NCBI GenBank assembly: GCA_947396885.1
Contig: OX377202.1
Location: 58,182,034-58,246,033 of the forward strand
Direction: 5' to 3'
Origin: Heligmosomoides polygyrus polygyrus
Taxonomy: Eukaryota > Nematoda > Chromadorea > Rhabditida > Heligmosomidae
Length of the DNA: 64,000 nucleotides
Below, in pieces: positions 12,898-27,800 of this stretch. How positions within the stretch are numbered: position 1 is the first letter of the stretch; each line of letters opens with the position of its first letter. The position numbers were made by a program, and so were the translations under genes. The notes under the pieces were generated by a model. It saw only the letters and a program-made list of their open reading frames with translations. It ran no database searches and was not told the origin of the DNA.

Positions 12898-15800
12898 TTT
12901 TCATTAGAACAGACAAGGTATGGAAAGCACAACCCTCAATGCCTCATCTGTTCTAGCTCGTATTTTGTAGCCATTTATTGGGAAATCTAGAATTGCCCCA
13001 CAAGGAAGCAATGTTAAAGTACGTGTCAATAAGCCTAGCTTTACCGATGGGCGATAGCATTCGAGTTCGACATTCGAGGTGTTCTGCCTTAAAGCCCAAC
13101 ACACTTCTGCGGCAACGCCACGGCCCTATTCTTAAACATAGTGCAGTGTCGCAAAGCTCGCCGCGAGCGGCAACGGCGATAATGATGTGAATCATTACTG
13201 ACCGCGGGCACAGTTTGTCTGCGCTCTAGCCCTTCGATGAGTCGGGCCGCTCAGCGGCATGACTCATCGTTCTCGCCGTTCGCCGTCTCGCCGCAAAAGT
13301 GCGGAGGCCTTTATACGTGCTTCTATTTTCCAATCTAAACATTATAGAGCTAAACCGATTTCAATGCTATTACTTCCAACGACACTAATTAATCTCTAGC
13401 ACTTGAAACCCATTACACTAATATTTGTCCTCTCACAACTTCTTAGGCATAGAGAAAATACACAGTCATGTTTTCACCGTATTGAAGGGCTAGTGAAGTG
13501 TTTAACAACTGCACTGACCTGGTGAGATGACGCGCGCCAATGGGACGGTACCGTACGCTTGCCTCCCTTTAGGCCTCTGTTATACTCCCGCGGGAGCATC
13601 CGCGGAAGGGCGGGAATCGCTCCGAGATCCCTCACCTAGCCAATCGCCGCGCCCCGCCACGCCCGCTGTCCGCGGTGCACCCTTCGTCCGCGGACGTTCC
13701 GCGGATGCTCCCGCGGGAGTATGAAGCCTTAAAGGCGAATCTGGTTTGCGCCGCCTAGATCCTCACCATTGCTTCCGTTCTGCTGTCGGGACTGTCCGGG
13801 CCGACGTGTTGAAGTGCGCGATCTGCGTTGCTGAGGTCGACCATATACACAGTCGCGTGTTACCGCCGTGTCCCGTCCGTGATTGCACCAGGAGCACGAA
13901 TTTCGCGTGAGGGTATCACCAGTGAACCGTGCGCCGTCTCCACCCTTGTCCAACCGTGCTGGTCCAACCTGTGTGACTCGACGTGAGGCAGCGCACCGAT
14001 GAGATCGGGCCTGACAAGTCAGAACGTGCGACGAAGACGTTTTCTTGATCGACGTAGACTACGATGCGCAGTCGAACTAGGTTCCGCGATGTTGAAGGGA
14101 TTCTTGCTTGTGTAGTGCTCCGTATGTCAGGGCCACAATTTACAATGGGTGCACCAATCTACCCGGATGGGAACCGCTCGAGCTGCTTCAGAGCAACAGA
14201 ACACACAAACACACAACCCTATTCATACCTTAAACAGTGGTGGCTTCGCAGGTGGGACCCACCACAAGACTTTTTCGGGCGGACGCATCAAATTGGCACC
14301 GTCAAATTAGGTGTTGGTAGTGCAATCACGGACACACCCTTATTTGACGTCTTATCACTAGTAGACGTACTTAGAAGAATTATTCGGACCTGAAGGCACG
14401 TTTGCTGCAATGAGGTGAAACAGATAAACTACTGGCCTCAGCACTTAAGAGAAGGGCTCCTAACTTGAATTATTGGAGACTTCTTCCTGGATTATGGATT
14501 GAACTTCATACAAAGTCGCTGTCCTAAGGAAACTGGTGAAAGATCCCTCCAAAGATTCCTTTCCGGACGAAATTCAGGCCGATTTTATTTACGCCACCAC
14601 TGGATTTTTCTAAAAAAGCATTCTTTACACTTCCCAAAAGAAACCCGAGCAGTGCGCTTCGGGTTTTCTAAGTGGATTGAATTCAGTCATCCATGTTTCT
14701 TCAAACGAATCTAGAAGAAATATAAAGGCAAGAGTGTTAGGTGGATAGCGGTTTTCAGACATTGATTGTAGATCGCTAAGACTCTATTAATCGCTTCTAT
14801 CCAGCTAAAAATGGCGCACTATGTTGCTGGAAATATATTGAATCAGCCTCAAAATGCTCAACAGGGTTCTCAAGTCGTTAGTTCAAAATGCACAAAAAGG
14901 TGGAAAAGGAAACGAAAAGGTAGGACGAATGCAGGTAAGGTGCTGGAGAAAGATCATGCAATCATTATCCAGCACTTCCGTGACCATTAAAATATTTGTA
15001 CCCCTTCGAACTTCCTTGGAAGGATAACGAAATATTAGGGAAATTTCCTAGCGGAGCGTTTATTTTTATTTTTATTTTTCGCAACTTTACGATTAAGCGA
15101 AATGACTGAGTGACCTGATGATCTTCTGGTTTGTACAGCACTTTGGCATCCCTTTATCAAAAATTGTTGTTCAGTTAGCTCTTACCCCATCGTAGAGTAT
15201 CCTGATGGAATAGCGTTAGAAATGAGCGTTGCGCTCATTTCCTCACAAGGCGAGCAGTGTTCAAGAGCTTCGGTTGCGGAATCTTCTTGCAGCTTCATGA
15301 CTTGTAGAGGGGCTTAAAAACTTTTCGGGTCGCAGAAGGATGCACGCAAGCTAACTGCAGGTTTCCCTTAAAAAGTGGACGCCGTGTACCAGACATCTCT
15401 CCAAAGGATGAAGCGCTGATTTGCTCATCTGCTGGCCACCCAATCTATTGTATTAGTTTAGCATGTTCAAAATACAAAAGGGCTTGCTTTTTTCTACAGC
15501 ACTATGTGCTACTGTTCCTATACAATGGTGTGTTCAGTGTGTCCATGTTTTTGTTACACTTTTAACGGCCTTTTATTGCTCTTACGTTTCTGCGCCTTCG
15601 CCTTCTTCGAAGCCTGGAGAAATGGGAGATATTCGCAACACTACCGAAATCGAGTCGGCAAACCAGTCAATACACACAACAGTCATCCTAAAAGTGACTC
15701 TCTTGGTGTATTGGTCAATAAGACCAAACGATAATCAGTATGTCATGCGAACATTCATTGGAGGTCGAACCTGGGGAACTAAGAGCCTTCCGAAGGCCCG

Positions 15801-18800
15801 GAACCTTAGGACGGCGACTTTATATGAAGTGCAATCCATAATCCAGGAAGAATTCTGAATTATTTTAAGTTAGGATCCCTTCTTTTGAGTTCTGGAGCCA
15901 GTAGTTTATCTGTTTGGCACCATCTCATTGCAGCAAACCTGTCCTCAGGACCGAATAACCCTTTAAGCACGTCTACTAGTGATAAGACGTCAAATAAGGG
16001 CATGTCCGTGATTGCACTACCGACACCTAACTTGACGGTGCCAATTTGATGCGTCCGCCCGAAAAAGTATTGTGGACCCACCTGTTGGTCGTGCATCAGA
16101 ACTCGCCATGAAACGCACAAAGAGAAAAGTATAGACGGTTTTTAGGAGGTTCCAAGACCTTGCACTAGCGCCCATCGGCTGGCGCCCCTGAAAGTAAGAG
16201 GATAGAAGCAACTAATTCAGCACTGACCTACCATCATGCATGACGTCGGACGTGACAACGTCGTGACATAGTTCAAAAACCATGACTCAAGGTGGCCTAC
16301 CGATTTCGGACGAGTTGTTTTCTGGACCCTGATATGCGCCAACGTCGTGGACCGACACATATTGGGTGATTGAAGGATCCAGAAGTAACCAAGATATCGT
16401 ATACACCATTTCCGGTTGAAGATGACAGTTGAAAAGAACGTCGATAGCCTTGCTTCGTATTAGAAAGTCCGTCAAGGTCGTTATCACTCCCTGAAGGGCC
16501 AATAAATGCAAGATCTGCATCGGAGTGCATGCTCGCAACACCGCGTGAGAACTCGTCCGTACCATTTTGGGTACGTTTAATGAGGAATGCAAACCAGGAG
16601 GCGTTCCTGCTGGAACGGGACGAGGTCTCCTCGTTCCCGACACGTTCGTGTGGGTTCGGCGTGTCACAGCCGCGTCCCTTGCTCCGAGCCGTTTCCGCTG
16701 CCAGCCCACCTCCCGCTGGGGTCTTCCCGCCTTCTCCCTTGCAACCGGCTGCAGATGACCCCTCCGCGAGGCGTAGGTGCTCTTCCTGGTTCGCAGCTTA
16801 CCATCGCGCCAAGGCGGCTTCCACGTCACTCATTCGGACACACTCTTTCCATCTTTCCGAACCGATTCTACTGTTTGATGGGTTCTTTCTCATGACGTGG
16901 TCATCGTTCGAGTTCGAGCGTCAAGTTCGTTCTCTACAGAGTTTGGCGCGAAGTTTCGGAATCCGCCAAGGTTAGCAGTGTCTAAGGCCACACGCATGTC
17001 CAAGACATGTTCGATGCAGTCACGGTGCTAGACACGGTTTTCGAACTGCGGGCCACGATGCTGACTCTCGTGTTGCAACCACGTAGATTACTGTTCCTCT
17101 CCAGCATAAAGCCTTTGGAGTGCCCCATTTCCATTCTTATGACACGGGTTCCCAGAGCACACTTGAATGATATTAGATCGTGGCGTTGTGCTGGAGAACT
17201 GGGCGAGTTAGTGAAAAACAACAGAAAGGAGGAGTCAAGTCGGATGGTTCACATTTTAACCTCATTAGTGAGTAGAAAATATATGCGCTCCAAAAGTGAG
17301 TTCCAAAATTCAGAAGCTTTGCTGCTTGTTGTTTTGCTTGCTGCTGTATATGCGATGTCGCTCCTGCTCCAGAGTTTCGACTTCGTTAGTGTACACCCAT
17401 CGTCAAACCCGGCTATACTCCAAGTTTGTGCGTGAAGAGTAGTGATTCACAGTGTTGTCGTAACTCTAAATTGATACTTGCTAACAGCACATTAGCAGAG
17501 AATGTAGCTTTACATTCTTTTATTTACCGCAACAACAAAATCTAAAGTTATGGACTAAACGTTACTGGGCGAATCAAATTTGTATCCTCTGTTTTTTGAG
17601 CTGACACCTCTACGCAGCTGAAGCGGTAATTTTGTTGTTGTAGTTTCGCTCTTCATAACTGGAACTACAGGGTGCGTAAAAAGTATTGATGCAGTAAACG
17701 GCGGTTGTGGAAATAGTATGCGCAGTAAGTTTTAAGATATTCACTTGAAAAATATGGAGAATGATCTTGCAAACACGATAGAATAATTCGTAATCGACAT
17801 TGGCATCTTTACTGTGAATACAGGAGCGAAAACGACGGAAAAACCCATGAGCACGCGCCGCAAGTACTCTGCTTGGATTTCGTCCCGTGCTTTTAACAGA
17901 GCAGCCTTCTGCGACTGGTAACTTCTATTGAAAGTAGCCCAGACCTCATTCTTCGAAATCGCCTAAAAAGAGTAATCCAGCGGATTCATGTTTGAGCTGT
18001 GCTCGTCTGAGAAGCTGTCTACACCTGCGCGCGTTATCTGTTTGCCGTTATCGGACAGAGATTGATAATTTTGGATTTGAACGTTATCGTGCTTGAACAT
18101 ATTGTAATTATCATCTGTTATGACAGAGCCGTGGCTGACGTTTTAGTTGTTGACCTCTTTTCTCAACGGCCGTTTCGAACACCGCCTAATTCTCTTGTTA
18201 ATGAAGTATTCATTTCCTTTGGTAACAGCCAGAAAAGGGTCACCGTAACCCGACGGTATCATGTTTCTTTAGTTTTTACAAGAGTACTTTTTCAACACAA
18301 TATAGACAACAAAAATAACACAAAAAACTTTGAAAAGTAGAAAGAGAAAGTTGGAGCTGAAACAAAAAGTAGGTGCGTCAACACTTTTTACGCGTCCTCT
18401 ATTTTAAGGATGAGCAAATGCTTTTTGTCATGCCCCACGTTAGTTGGTTTCAGCGTCTTCAACAAAACATCAACTCTTCGAAAGCAATGTCATCACTTTC
18501 CCATGCGGAGCGTGCTAGCGTTGCTACTGGCGCGGCCTATGGAGGAGGTACAACTGCTGAAGGCGGTCCTGGTGGTCACAAGGGAGGGCCTGCTGGATGG
18601 ACACCTGTTAAACAGTGGAGTAAGTCCTCATGCAACCTTCGCGAGACTGACTTTCAATTCCGTCGGCTCTTTATCCCTTTCCATTGCAGATCGCAATAAT
18701 GCATCAACTGGGGTGCCAGTGAAAGGAGGAGGATCGTCTCGTCCGTATGTACCACCAGGTAGAAACGGTCCTCGTGGAGATAGCGCAAACATCAGTCAAG

Positions 18801-21800
18801 AGCCACCACAGTTAACACCTTTTGGACAAAGATTCGGTAATCCCACATCCTCCTTCTGCCTACCCTAAGAGTGTCGCACTATTGCCCTAATTTAGCACAA
18901 TTCATACTCGCGAACTAGTGGTCATTCATTACAGAAATGCCTCCGCTCGTTCCATCTTTCCGTCACTCCGTTATTTGAAGCGTCTTTCTGAAGCGAGAGA
19001 AAGAGATTGCACATAATCGATGTCTAATATGATTCCACAGTGGTAGCTACAGAACGCGACGACTGAAAAAGCGGCTCCCTGGTCTATGAAATAGTAATAG
19101 TGGAACGGGGACTTTGCTCCCTTCCACTACTGCTATTGATGGAAAATGTTCCATATCCCAGGGGCTTTCAGGTTTTGAAAGAAACCATTTTGGGTGTAAC
19201 GTCTATCATAAAAGAGTTGGTGGAAGTATTAAGTTGATCGAAAAATCCTGCAGCACTGACATAACAATAACAAATAACACAGCAAGCAGAATTTCCACAA
19301 TTTACAAACTCATACATCAATCATACAATCATATAGTCATATAATCTCCATTCAGATCTAGTACTCTGCTGCATATTTTGGACGGCATTGCGATTCCTCA
19401 CCCACAACCTGATTCTGGAGACTGCGAAAAAGTATGAGACCGTGTCCATTTGGTGTCGGTTCTCAAATGCTGCTTCAGCGCTATAGATAAATGGTAGTGA
19501 GATCAGGCCATGCCTGCAGAGTACGCTGGGTAAGGGTGGAACGTCCCAGCCTAGTTGCTGATGTTTCTCGCGGTTAACTTTTGCGATGTGACGTACTTCG
19601 CACGCAGGAAGTAGGCATGTTCCAGTTCTGGACGTTTTTGCGTCAACCAGGGTCACCAGCTGAGTAGCGTAAACCGGCGCTGCTCCCGTCATTCAGCAAT
19701 TTCTAGAGAAATGTCCCTTCTGAGTCTGGCCAGAAACATAGAAGAACCCTCCTTTCATGTAGCCCAATTACTGCGTGCGTTATTACTTGCTGAGTTGAGG
19801 CCGGTTCTTCGCATGGTGGCCATTGGCTGTTACGAGTATGGTTCACGTACATAATTGCTCTTGCCTTTGATTCCCGCGGACTGTCTTCCTTCATGAGTGA
19901 GTTTCACAGAGGGCGGCGTCTGTCTTAGAAGGAGATGTCTCGGTTCTCAAACCGCGCTGATACCGTCTGCTGTGGAGTAGTGAATAACATCGTCCTTGAG
20001 TGCAGCGCAGGTATTGGGAGCAGCAGGAATGCCCTTGCAGGAATTCGTAGTGGACGATAGGTCGGAGCTTGGCGTTGCCTGATGCACCCGTGGTCTTCGT
20101 GGCCTTATATAGTGCGGTCAAGAATTCGCGAATATGCTGCGACCATTCAAGAATCAACGTGAGCATGCTTTAACAAGTTTAACAGGCTACACTGTGAAGT
20201 GTCGCAGGACTTCTCGATCGACCTAAGAATTGGCTCAATTTTTGTACGAGTGTTGTATGATTTTTCCATTTTGTTTTCACCTGGATGTGAGTGCAGTTGA
20301 AGACCGCTACTTCCTGACATGTTGCTTTTCGCCACTATCTGGACGCAATTACCAAGTTTTCGGGAAGTTACATTTAGTTCGATGGGAAGTGCTGGGTGTA
20401 ATTATCGCTTTAATCGTAATCAAAGTCATATTTCGGGTAGTTTAACCTATGTTATTATTCGTTATGGGATTCCATTTATTTGTGCTTACGTTGCAGCGAA
20501 CCGAGGGCGAGGTGCACAATCTACCTCCCGTGGAGGCGGTGTATCGGGCACTGCGTTCAACTCTCGTGCGCAGGGTCTGTACGATCCTCGTGATCCAAAA
20601 GGTTTGTGGAAATCAAATATTCTTTTATGCGCGACTTGCTGTCGTCTATAAGTTACACATTCGGTTTTTTTAATTGTGTGAGCTTTCTTGGACTAAATAA
20701 TGTGGAAAGAAATAGGTATGTCTGACCGTCTTTCACTCTCAGCACACAGTCTCGTCCCTCTTTTTATCGAAATTTCTCACGCTGTAACTATGCTTAATAG
20801 TAAGGAGTAGTGAATTTCGGAAGTTGTTGCATACCCAACTATGCTTCGAACCTTGGATATCGTCCATTGTAAGACGTGTCGAAGATCAGTTTTGATTGCT
20901 CCCTACTCTTGCACTTGGATGCGAATGTTTTCTCTCTTCAAAGTCTAAGGTTTCTTCTGAAGGGGTGTACTTCCCTTCTGAATTTTCTTCAATTTCAATT
21001 CGCAAAAAACTCTCACCATACGTTGGAAATGCGGTTTTGCATTAGTAAAGATCCCGTTTTTATGGCATACACCGTTGATAGAGAAAGTCATCCACGACTT
21101 CTACCATTATCTCTTCGATAGCCACGACCACCTGTCTGTTGTTCTGCCTTTCGGGATTCGACACGCCACCTCGTCGGTGAAGAATCAGCATCCCGTCTCG
21201 ACAGGTCGGAGTGAACACATTAAGAACGTCCGCCAGGGCTGATGAGCATCCTGGTGCTGCTCTTGACACGGTGCCTATCGGAGTGCAAGGTTCCAGCTAA
21301 TTGAAAGACCGGCAGGACCGTATAGCTGTACAAGAAGGTAGATGTGCACACGACATTAGCAACTGCCGTTCGATCTGCCTGCTCTTAGTTTACAAACTGT
21401 TCTCTCAGTCTGTCCTCCGATTAGGGCGCGTGTGGCGCAGTCGGAGGAGGCGCGACTGTCGCGTGCACCCGAAACCAGGTTCCTGGTTCGGGTTTCCCGC
21501 CCAGGCCAACCAAGCCTTCCATCCCTCCGGGGTCGGTGAATTGGTACCAGACTTGTCTGGGAAGGATAAAGCGCTGACTTGTTCATCGGCTGGCCACCGC
21601 AAGTCATTGTATGGCCAAATACGCATTCATGTCGCCTCCACGACATCCCGTAGAAGTAGAATGCGCTGGCGCATCCCAGAAGGGATTGAGTAACGCCGTC
21701 CTTTATCCATTTATCCTTTATCAGCACGATGGAAGGCGTTCACACCGTTATGAAGCTCATCGAAGATCGCGAGAGCACAAGCCGCCGCTGTCTTAAAGTG

Positions 21801-24800
21801 TCCGCATACTTTAGCGACACGCGGAGGGCGACAAAACCCTGGTGGATCCTTGAAATGAGGGCGTGGCTCGGCGGTTTTCCTCATTTTTGTCGCGCCGCTC
21901 CTTCACATTCCGTCTTTGAGCGCGGTAGACAGCAAAGGGACAAGGCTGCGAAGCGGTGCCGCTGCCGCTTAGCCGTCGATTCGTAAATTAAAGTGTGATG
22001 ACGCGGCGCAGTACCACTCGCCTCTGGCGGCAAGTCTTGCGTCCACGTCCGTGAGTAGAGGTAGCTCTGCCGCTTTCTACGCTTTCCTGACGACATCTAT
22101 AACTCCAACCCTTAACCACGAGGATCGAATGGTGCCCGGTTGAACAACCATCTCCTAATGCTGCATCTTTGTTTATGAAAAAAGACGAAGAACGTACGGC
22201 TCAGTGCTCATCTTTTGGGCTGCACTGTTCTTCATGCGCTAACATGCGCCTCAGAGTTATACGGGACGGCTCACACATGTAAGAGAAGTTCAGGAGTTCC
22301 GCGCTTCGTCGACGTCTGGGTGAAGGTGCCGAAAATTAGGTGGAACGACCACGTAATGCGTACGGCTCCGTACAGAGTTACGGCACCGCACCGCAATTTC
22401 GTCCGTTTTCTTCCTTTTGTAGTGGTACCCACACCCTCACTGTGGTGGAAGTCACGTCAAGGGCTAGTCTCCTCGCTAATGACGGCAAGGCGATGTGTCG
22501 CAAGGCTCTGTATAGGGCTTATAGAGCTCCCCGATGTACGAGGGTTGTCACCGGCTGGATTGCAGATGTCAAAAAGAACGCTAGGGAAGCCCAGTTGGGC
22601 GTTGGTCGGGCTTCTTTGTGAAAGCTGTCAACGAGACACGAGAATGCGACACAGTTCGAATCTTTCGAGCAAGAAAAATTGTAGCACTTTGGCACGTGAT
22701 AGGGGTGCATGGAGACGTTGTTGACGCCCGTTCGCGCATCTCCATGATCAACTGGAAGTGATAAGGTGATGCACCATCGATCAATTAGGGTGTGACCAAG
22801 TGTGGTAGAGGTTTGTATCCTTGTCCCAAGGCCGAAATTTCGTTATGATAAGAGCCTTTCGCGTTTAAGCAAGGGGAGATGTAGACGACATGTTAGCAGA
22901 TTCTGCGACGACGCTAACGATTGGGAAAGAATTCGCCATTAGGTGCATCCCCCCCCCCCCCCATACATAAAAGAGGAAGGGTTTTTTGTCCGATGTTAGC
23001 CACCCGCAATTCGTATACTGCCTAGCTAGCCGGTTTAATCACCCAAGTTTGCGGTACGGTTGCCAGTTGCCCAACACGAAGACGCTTGACAGTTGTCCGC
23101 CACTGTTGTTTACCATCGACTTCCATCGACTGCCAGATGTAGGGTGATGTTTCGAAAGACGTCTCCATTGGCTATACGCCAGGACCACAGAATACCCACC
23201 ATATGAATCTTCGCAGCTCTACTTACTTTCCTCTATATTTACCGCCATACTTCTACCCCTACCCCTCTACTCTCCTGTGTGGTGCTACTTTCCTCTATGT
23301 TTACCACCATACTTCCCCACTACTATCCTGTGTGGTGCTACTTTCCTCTATGTTTACCACCATACTTCTACCACTACCCACTAACCGGCTGCTCCTATCT
23401 GCGCCTTTTTTTCTGCTTTGAAAAATGAGACGAATGCAAGGAATGGTCGGTAACAACAATGCGAGCATAGAAGTGGAAATAATAGAATACCTCTATTTCC
23501 CTAAAGACACGGTCGGATGGCTGCAACTTTCACTCTTCGATTGTTACCACCGCTGGAATTGATATGAGCTTCTCTTTTCGCTTCAACTAGAGAAGTGTCT
23601 ATGGCCCACATTATTTATGGTGGAAACCAGATAACAGTGGAGTTGGTCTTTTGCGACCCGAAGTTACATTTGAGCTACTACTCCAGATATTGAATAGTTT
23701 TCTAATGTGCAGAGTGACAACTGGCTGCACTTTTCTGCCGTTTTTTTTTGCTATTTCGCCCCACAGATGTCGTTTTTTGCATTCAAATTACCTCCATGTT
23801 TACCGCCATACCTTTACTACTGTCCCGCTACCAGGGAAGGCACGCCTCCAGCAATGCCATGTCTTTCCGGAAGTCCACTACATTGCACCAATGCCATTAC
23901 ACGGTCTTTCGTGAATTTCGGTGTGTCTTGTACTGCTATTGCACCACACACTGTCTCTCTTTTTCCCTCACGCCTCATCACTCACTTCCAGTTGGTTACG
24001 AGATGAGCCTAGATGAATGGAAACGGAGCTGCACACATCACTTGTGTCCAGAATTCGACTTCCCAGGAGGGTCTCAATTTGGAAGTGAGCATAGAGGAGT
24101 GGAAACGGAGCTACACACATCACTTGTGTCCAGAATTCCACTTCCTGAAGGGTTTCAGTTTGGAAGTGAGGCTAGAGGAGTGGAAACGGAGCTACTCACA
24201 TCACTTGTGTCCAGGGGACGGATTCACCAAAGTTACTGCAGTAACTTTAACGGAAAATTGTAAGCGAAAAGCTCAGATAACGCGGCTTATCGCTCACCAT
24301 ATCGCTTGATAAGCCGCGTTATCTGAGCTCTTGCTTACAAATCTTCGTTAAAGTTACTGCAGTAACTTTGATGCCCCAGAATTCCACTTCCTAGAAGGGT
24401 TGAGTTTCGAACTGAACCTAGACGAAAAGCTACGACTCCATAATAAATTGAATCCTTTTCCACTTTACAGTACGACACCGGCTGCTCTTTTTTGCACTTT
24501 ATTACTATTATTTTGCATCGCAGATGTCATTTCTTGCGTTCAGATTTCCTCTATGTCTACAGCCCTACCTTGACCATTACCCCGCTACCAGGGAAGATAC
24601 GACTCCAGGGCTAGATTCATCAACCTGCATTCAATTGTCCTCTATGTCTACCGCCCTACAGTGACCACTACAGCACTGCCAGCGAAGCTACGACTCCAGA
24701 GCCGGATTCATCAACCGCTTACCGGTCGGTGATGGTGAAAAGCACGCCAGACCTGATGCTGATGAATCTCAAATTAGGGGGTTTCACGGTACTTTTCACC

Positions 24801-27800
24801 GTTACCGGCAGGTAAACTGTTGACGAATCTGGCCTCAAATACCGAATCTCTCCATTGTGCACAATGACAGCCGGTTACTCTTTTCTGTACTTTTTTTCTA
24901 TCAACGCTAGGGATGCTTCCTTAAGGCCCCCGCAGACTTCTGCGGCGAGCGGCGGACGGCGAAATCGCTGAGCGGCGCCGCTCAGCGGCTTGACTCATCA
25001 TCAGTATGGTTAAGCATAGGGCAGCGGCAACGCCGCAGAAGTCTGCGGGGGCCTTTACTCAGCGTCGGTTGCCGTCCAAGCCCGCAACCGACGCTGGGTT
25101 GTGGGGACCCTAGCGGGTTCTATGTTGGGATGTGTTTCTGACCCCACATGGCTCACCATACCCGACGCCGGCGAAGGCAGCTAGCCTAGCGTGGCCTGCC
25201 CGGCTAGAGTCGGGTGCGGGCGAAGCCCGCAGCCGACGCTGGGTTGTGGGGACCCTAGCGAGTTCTAGGTTGGGATGTGTTTCTGACCCCACATGGCTTT
25301 ACATATACGTGGTTTGCTCTAGTTGTAAGATGCCCCAGACTCATTATCAAGTGCAGCTATGATTGAAAGCACTTCACTTAGTGTGAGGCATATGACATAC
25401 CTCCGAATCGCTCCAGCGACTCGGAGCTATGCCAGATGCCTAAGGGATGGTGTTCTTATATTAACATTTTTGGGCATTTAATCCTTCCTCCGATCTCAGA
25501 GCAATAGTCATGTTGATTGTCCATTTTCACGGTTACTCGAAAGGTAATGAGCAGAGCAAACAAATGTTTTACACCTTTCAGCATTCTCTGAAATTTCTAT
25601 AATGGCGGCAGGTGTTTGCTTCACTCAACTGTCTATTCTGATTTTAAACGCTGTCCATATTCAGATCGCCCACGCAATCGGATGCGTTCTACTAGTGATG
25701 AGGGCGACGTGGCAGAAGGAGCGTGGACTACAGCCGGTGTTGGAAAGCATGGTTGGAGTAGTCACAACAAGGATGGAGGACAAGGGAACATGTGGACTGG
25801 TGGACAAGGTGGGCGTCCAAGATCTTTTGTACAAGAGGCGTACCTGACCTCTGCCTCTTCGGCCGTTTCGTGCCTCGATTTTTAGTTCACGCTTTCTAGG
25901 TGGAAATTCGTCGGCAAGTGAAGTGGCAGACCATTCATGCCGAAAAAGCGAAAGCGGTCCTATGCCTGAATGGATGGAAGATGGTGAAGACCAGGAGAGA
26001 GAGTAAGACTCGTCTTCATGCAGTGAACAATGTCTTCTAATCGTTTGATATCGTCCAAAATATGGGTTCTTTCAACAATTCTGTAGACAAATGATTCTTT
26101 ATTACTTGCTTACTTTCGGTTTGCAGAGGTTCAAGTGATGATACGACGAGCGTCACAGGTTCCTTTGATGAGCACGGACGCTTCCAGAAAAAGGTAGGCT
26201 CCTTTCTTTAGTTGCCTTCCACTTTTTGCCCTTGGCTGGTGTTAACCCCTCCCGCACAACAAAACCGCCTTGAACTAGGAGACTCTTCAGTTCCGCATTG
26301 GCCTAAGCTATTTGCGGGTGTTAGGTGATAGGTAGCTCTGTAGGTCGTCACTCTTCGGCGAAATCATGAGCCTTCATCCATAGTAGAGGAATGGTATGCT
26401 GTATAGTACAATGGTTTCCTGTACCGTGCGCTGAGCCTGAAGTAACATGCTTGATAATATCTGCTACTTGACCTGCTACATTAAGAAATTATCGTTGTAC
26501 CAGACGTCGAGCGGCCTAATAGCACCCAAACATCTGCTTGAGGGCTTCGCCTCCAAGCCCTGAGAATAGAACATTCCGCCCGTCTTCTTTAGGCCTTCCT
26601 ACGCTGATTGCAGTGAAAAATGTTTAGTATACAGAATAGTATGGATTTGGTAGGGCAGAATCTTTATAAATGCTCTTCTGTGAGGTCTGTCATCCTCTAC
26701 CTCATGTTCGCGGTTTATTCTCCAACCAGTCGTCGGCGGCCTAGCGGCCGCCGACGACTGGTTGGGGGCCTCGCCCCCCAAAGCCCGAGAATAGAACGCT
26801 CCGACCATCTTCTTTTCCCAACTTCTAGACCATACTTTCATTGCGATAAAGAACTGGTTTTGCTACATAGAGTACAGCCGTCAGAGCGGCCTTCTCAACG
26901 GCTTCGCCGTAGTAATAACTTTTGATCATCATTTTTTTGCTGCAACCTATGTCGTGGTTTCCACAGGAAGAACACCTTAATTGTGTCGATTGCAGCAAGT
27001 TAGAAAGAAACAGAAAAAAATGAGCGACATCCATGTATAATTTGTTCAGTATCGACTGATGGTGATCGATACCTTAAAAATAAACTTCGAATTCGTGTTC
27101 GCGACCTCGATTACCCCCAAGGCTAAAGTTTCGTGCCGCTTGAACGACATCCACAAAAAGTCGATAATAATGATCATCTAAATGCCCAGGACGTCTGCAG
27201 CTCGCCATGCACGGTTGCCGACGTGTTCGACAAGTCTACGGCTTGCCATGCACGGTTACCGACGTGTTCGGCACGTTTTCTGAATCCCTACGCTTCGCAC
27301 TTGGTCCCCCATTCATATTCTGACGCGCTGCTTGCTGAATATATCGTGAACTTGGTGATCCGCCGCCAAGGTATAAGTTCGACAGCAATCGCCCTTGGTT
27401 AAGCTGAAATAAAACCCGGCTGGCATACGCCGCACTGTCGTAGGCTCGTAGGCATCTTTTGGCTTCAGTTCTCCCTCCCCGTGACGGACGCGTGATATTA
27501 GCCGATTATATATAGGTAAGATAAGATGTACCCATTCTACGTGGCAGTAAATGGATCGAGAGGGTCTCAACCCGTGCTTAACCTGCAGAAGCAAAAAAAA
27601 AAATCGTTCAGTATTGGTCGACCGTCAATATCATTTAATGTGCCGCGGCAGTAATACCCGTATAATTCCTGTCATTTCCCTACCACCTTCCACTCCCGCC
27701 CGCAAATACCCCCTTACCCATGTGCCGGCAGAGAAACAGAGCGAGAGTCATGCACGCGCATGCTCGTTGCTCGAAGCTTTTAGAAAGTTTTTTGAAAATC

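Noticed and set aside
14811..14990. ATG-led frame (MAHYVAGNILNQPQNAQQ) with a donor-like site, first considered as the GIGYF first exon
   Set aside because: The exon at 1567-1749 joins 18454 in phase and in alignment (Q|RLQQNINSS), leaving no room for it. It also lies inside a foldback element.
16287..16975. 180-aa and 148-aa open frames on opposite strands
   Set aside because: They overlap each other, lack any recognisable domain and sit in an intron whose flanking exons join cleanly.
21301..21727. 130-aa and 123-aa open frames
   Set aside because: Both cross the SINE; the same peptides recur at each SINE copy (32209-32506, 58291-58604), so they are repeat shadows.
23651..24309. Overlapping frames of 87-171 aa
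   Set aside because: They run into the 81-bp tandem repeat and lie in a GIGYF intron; no conserved domain.
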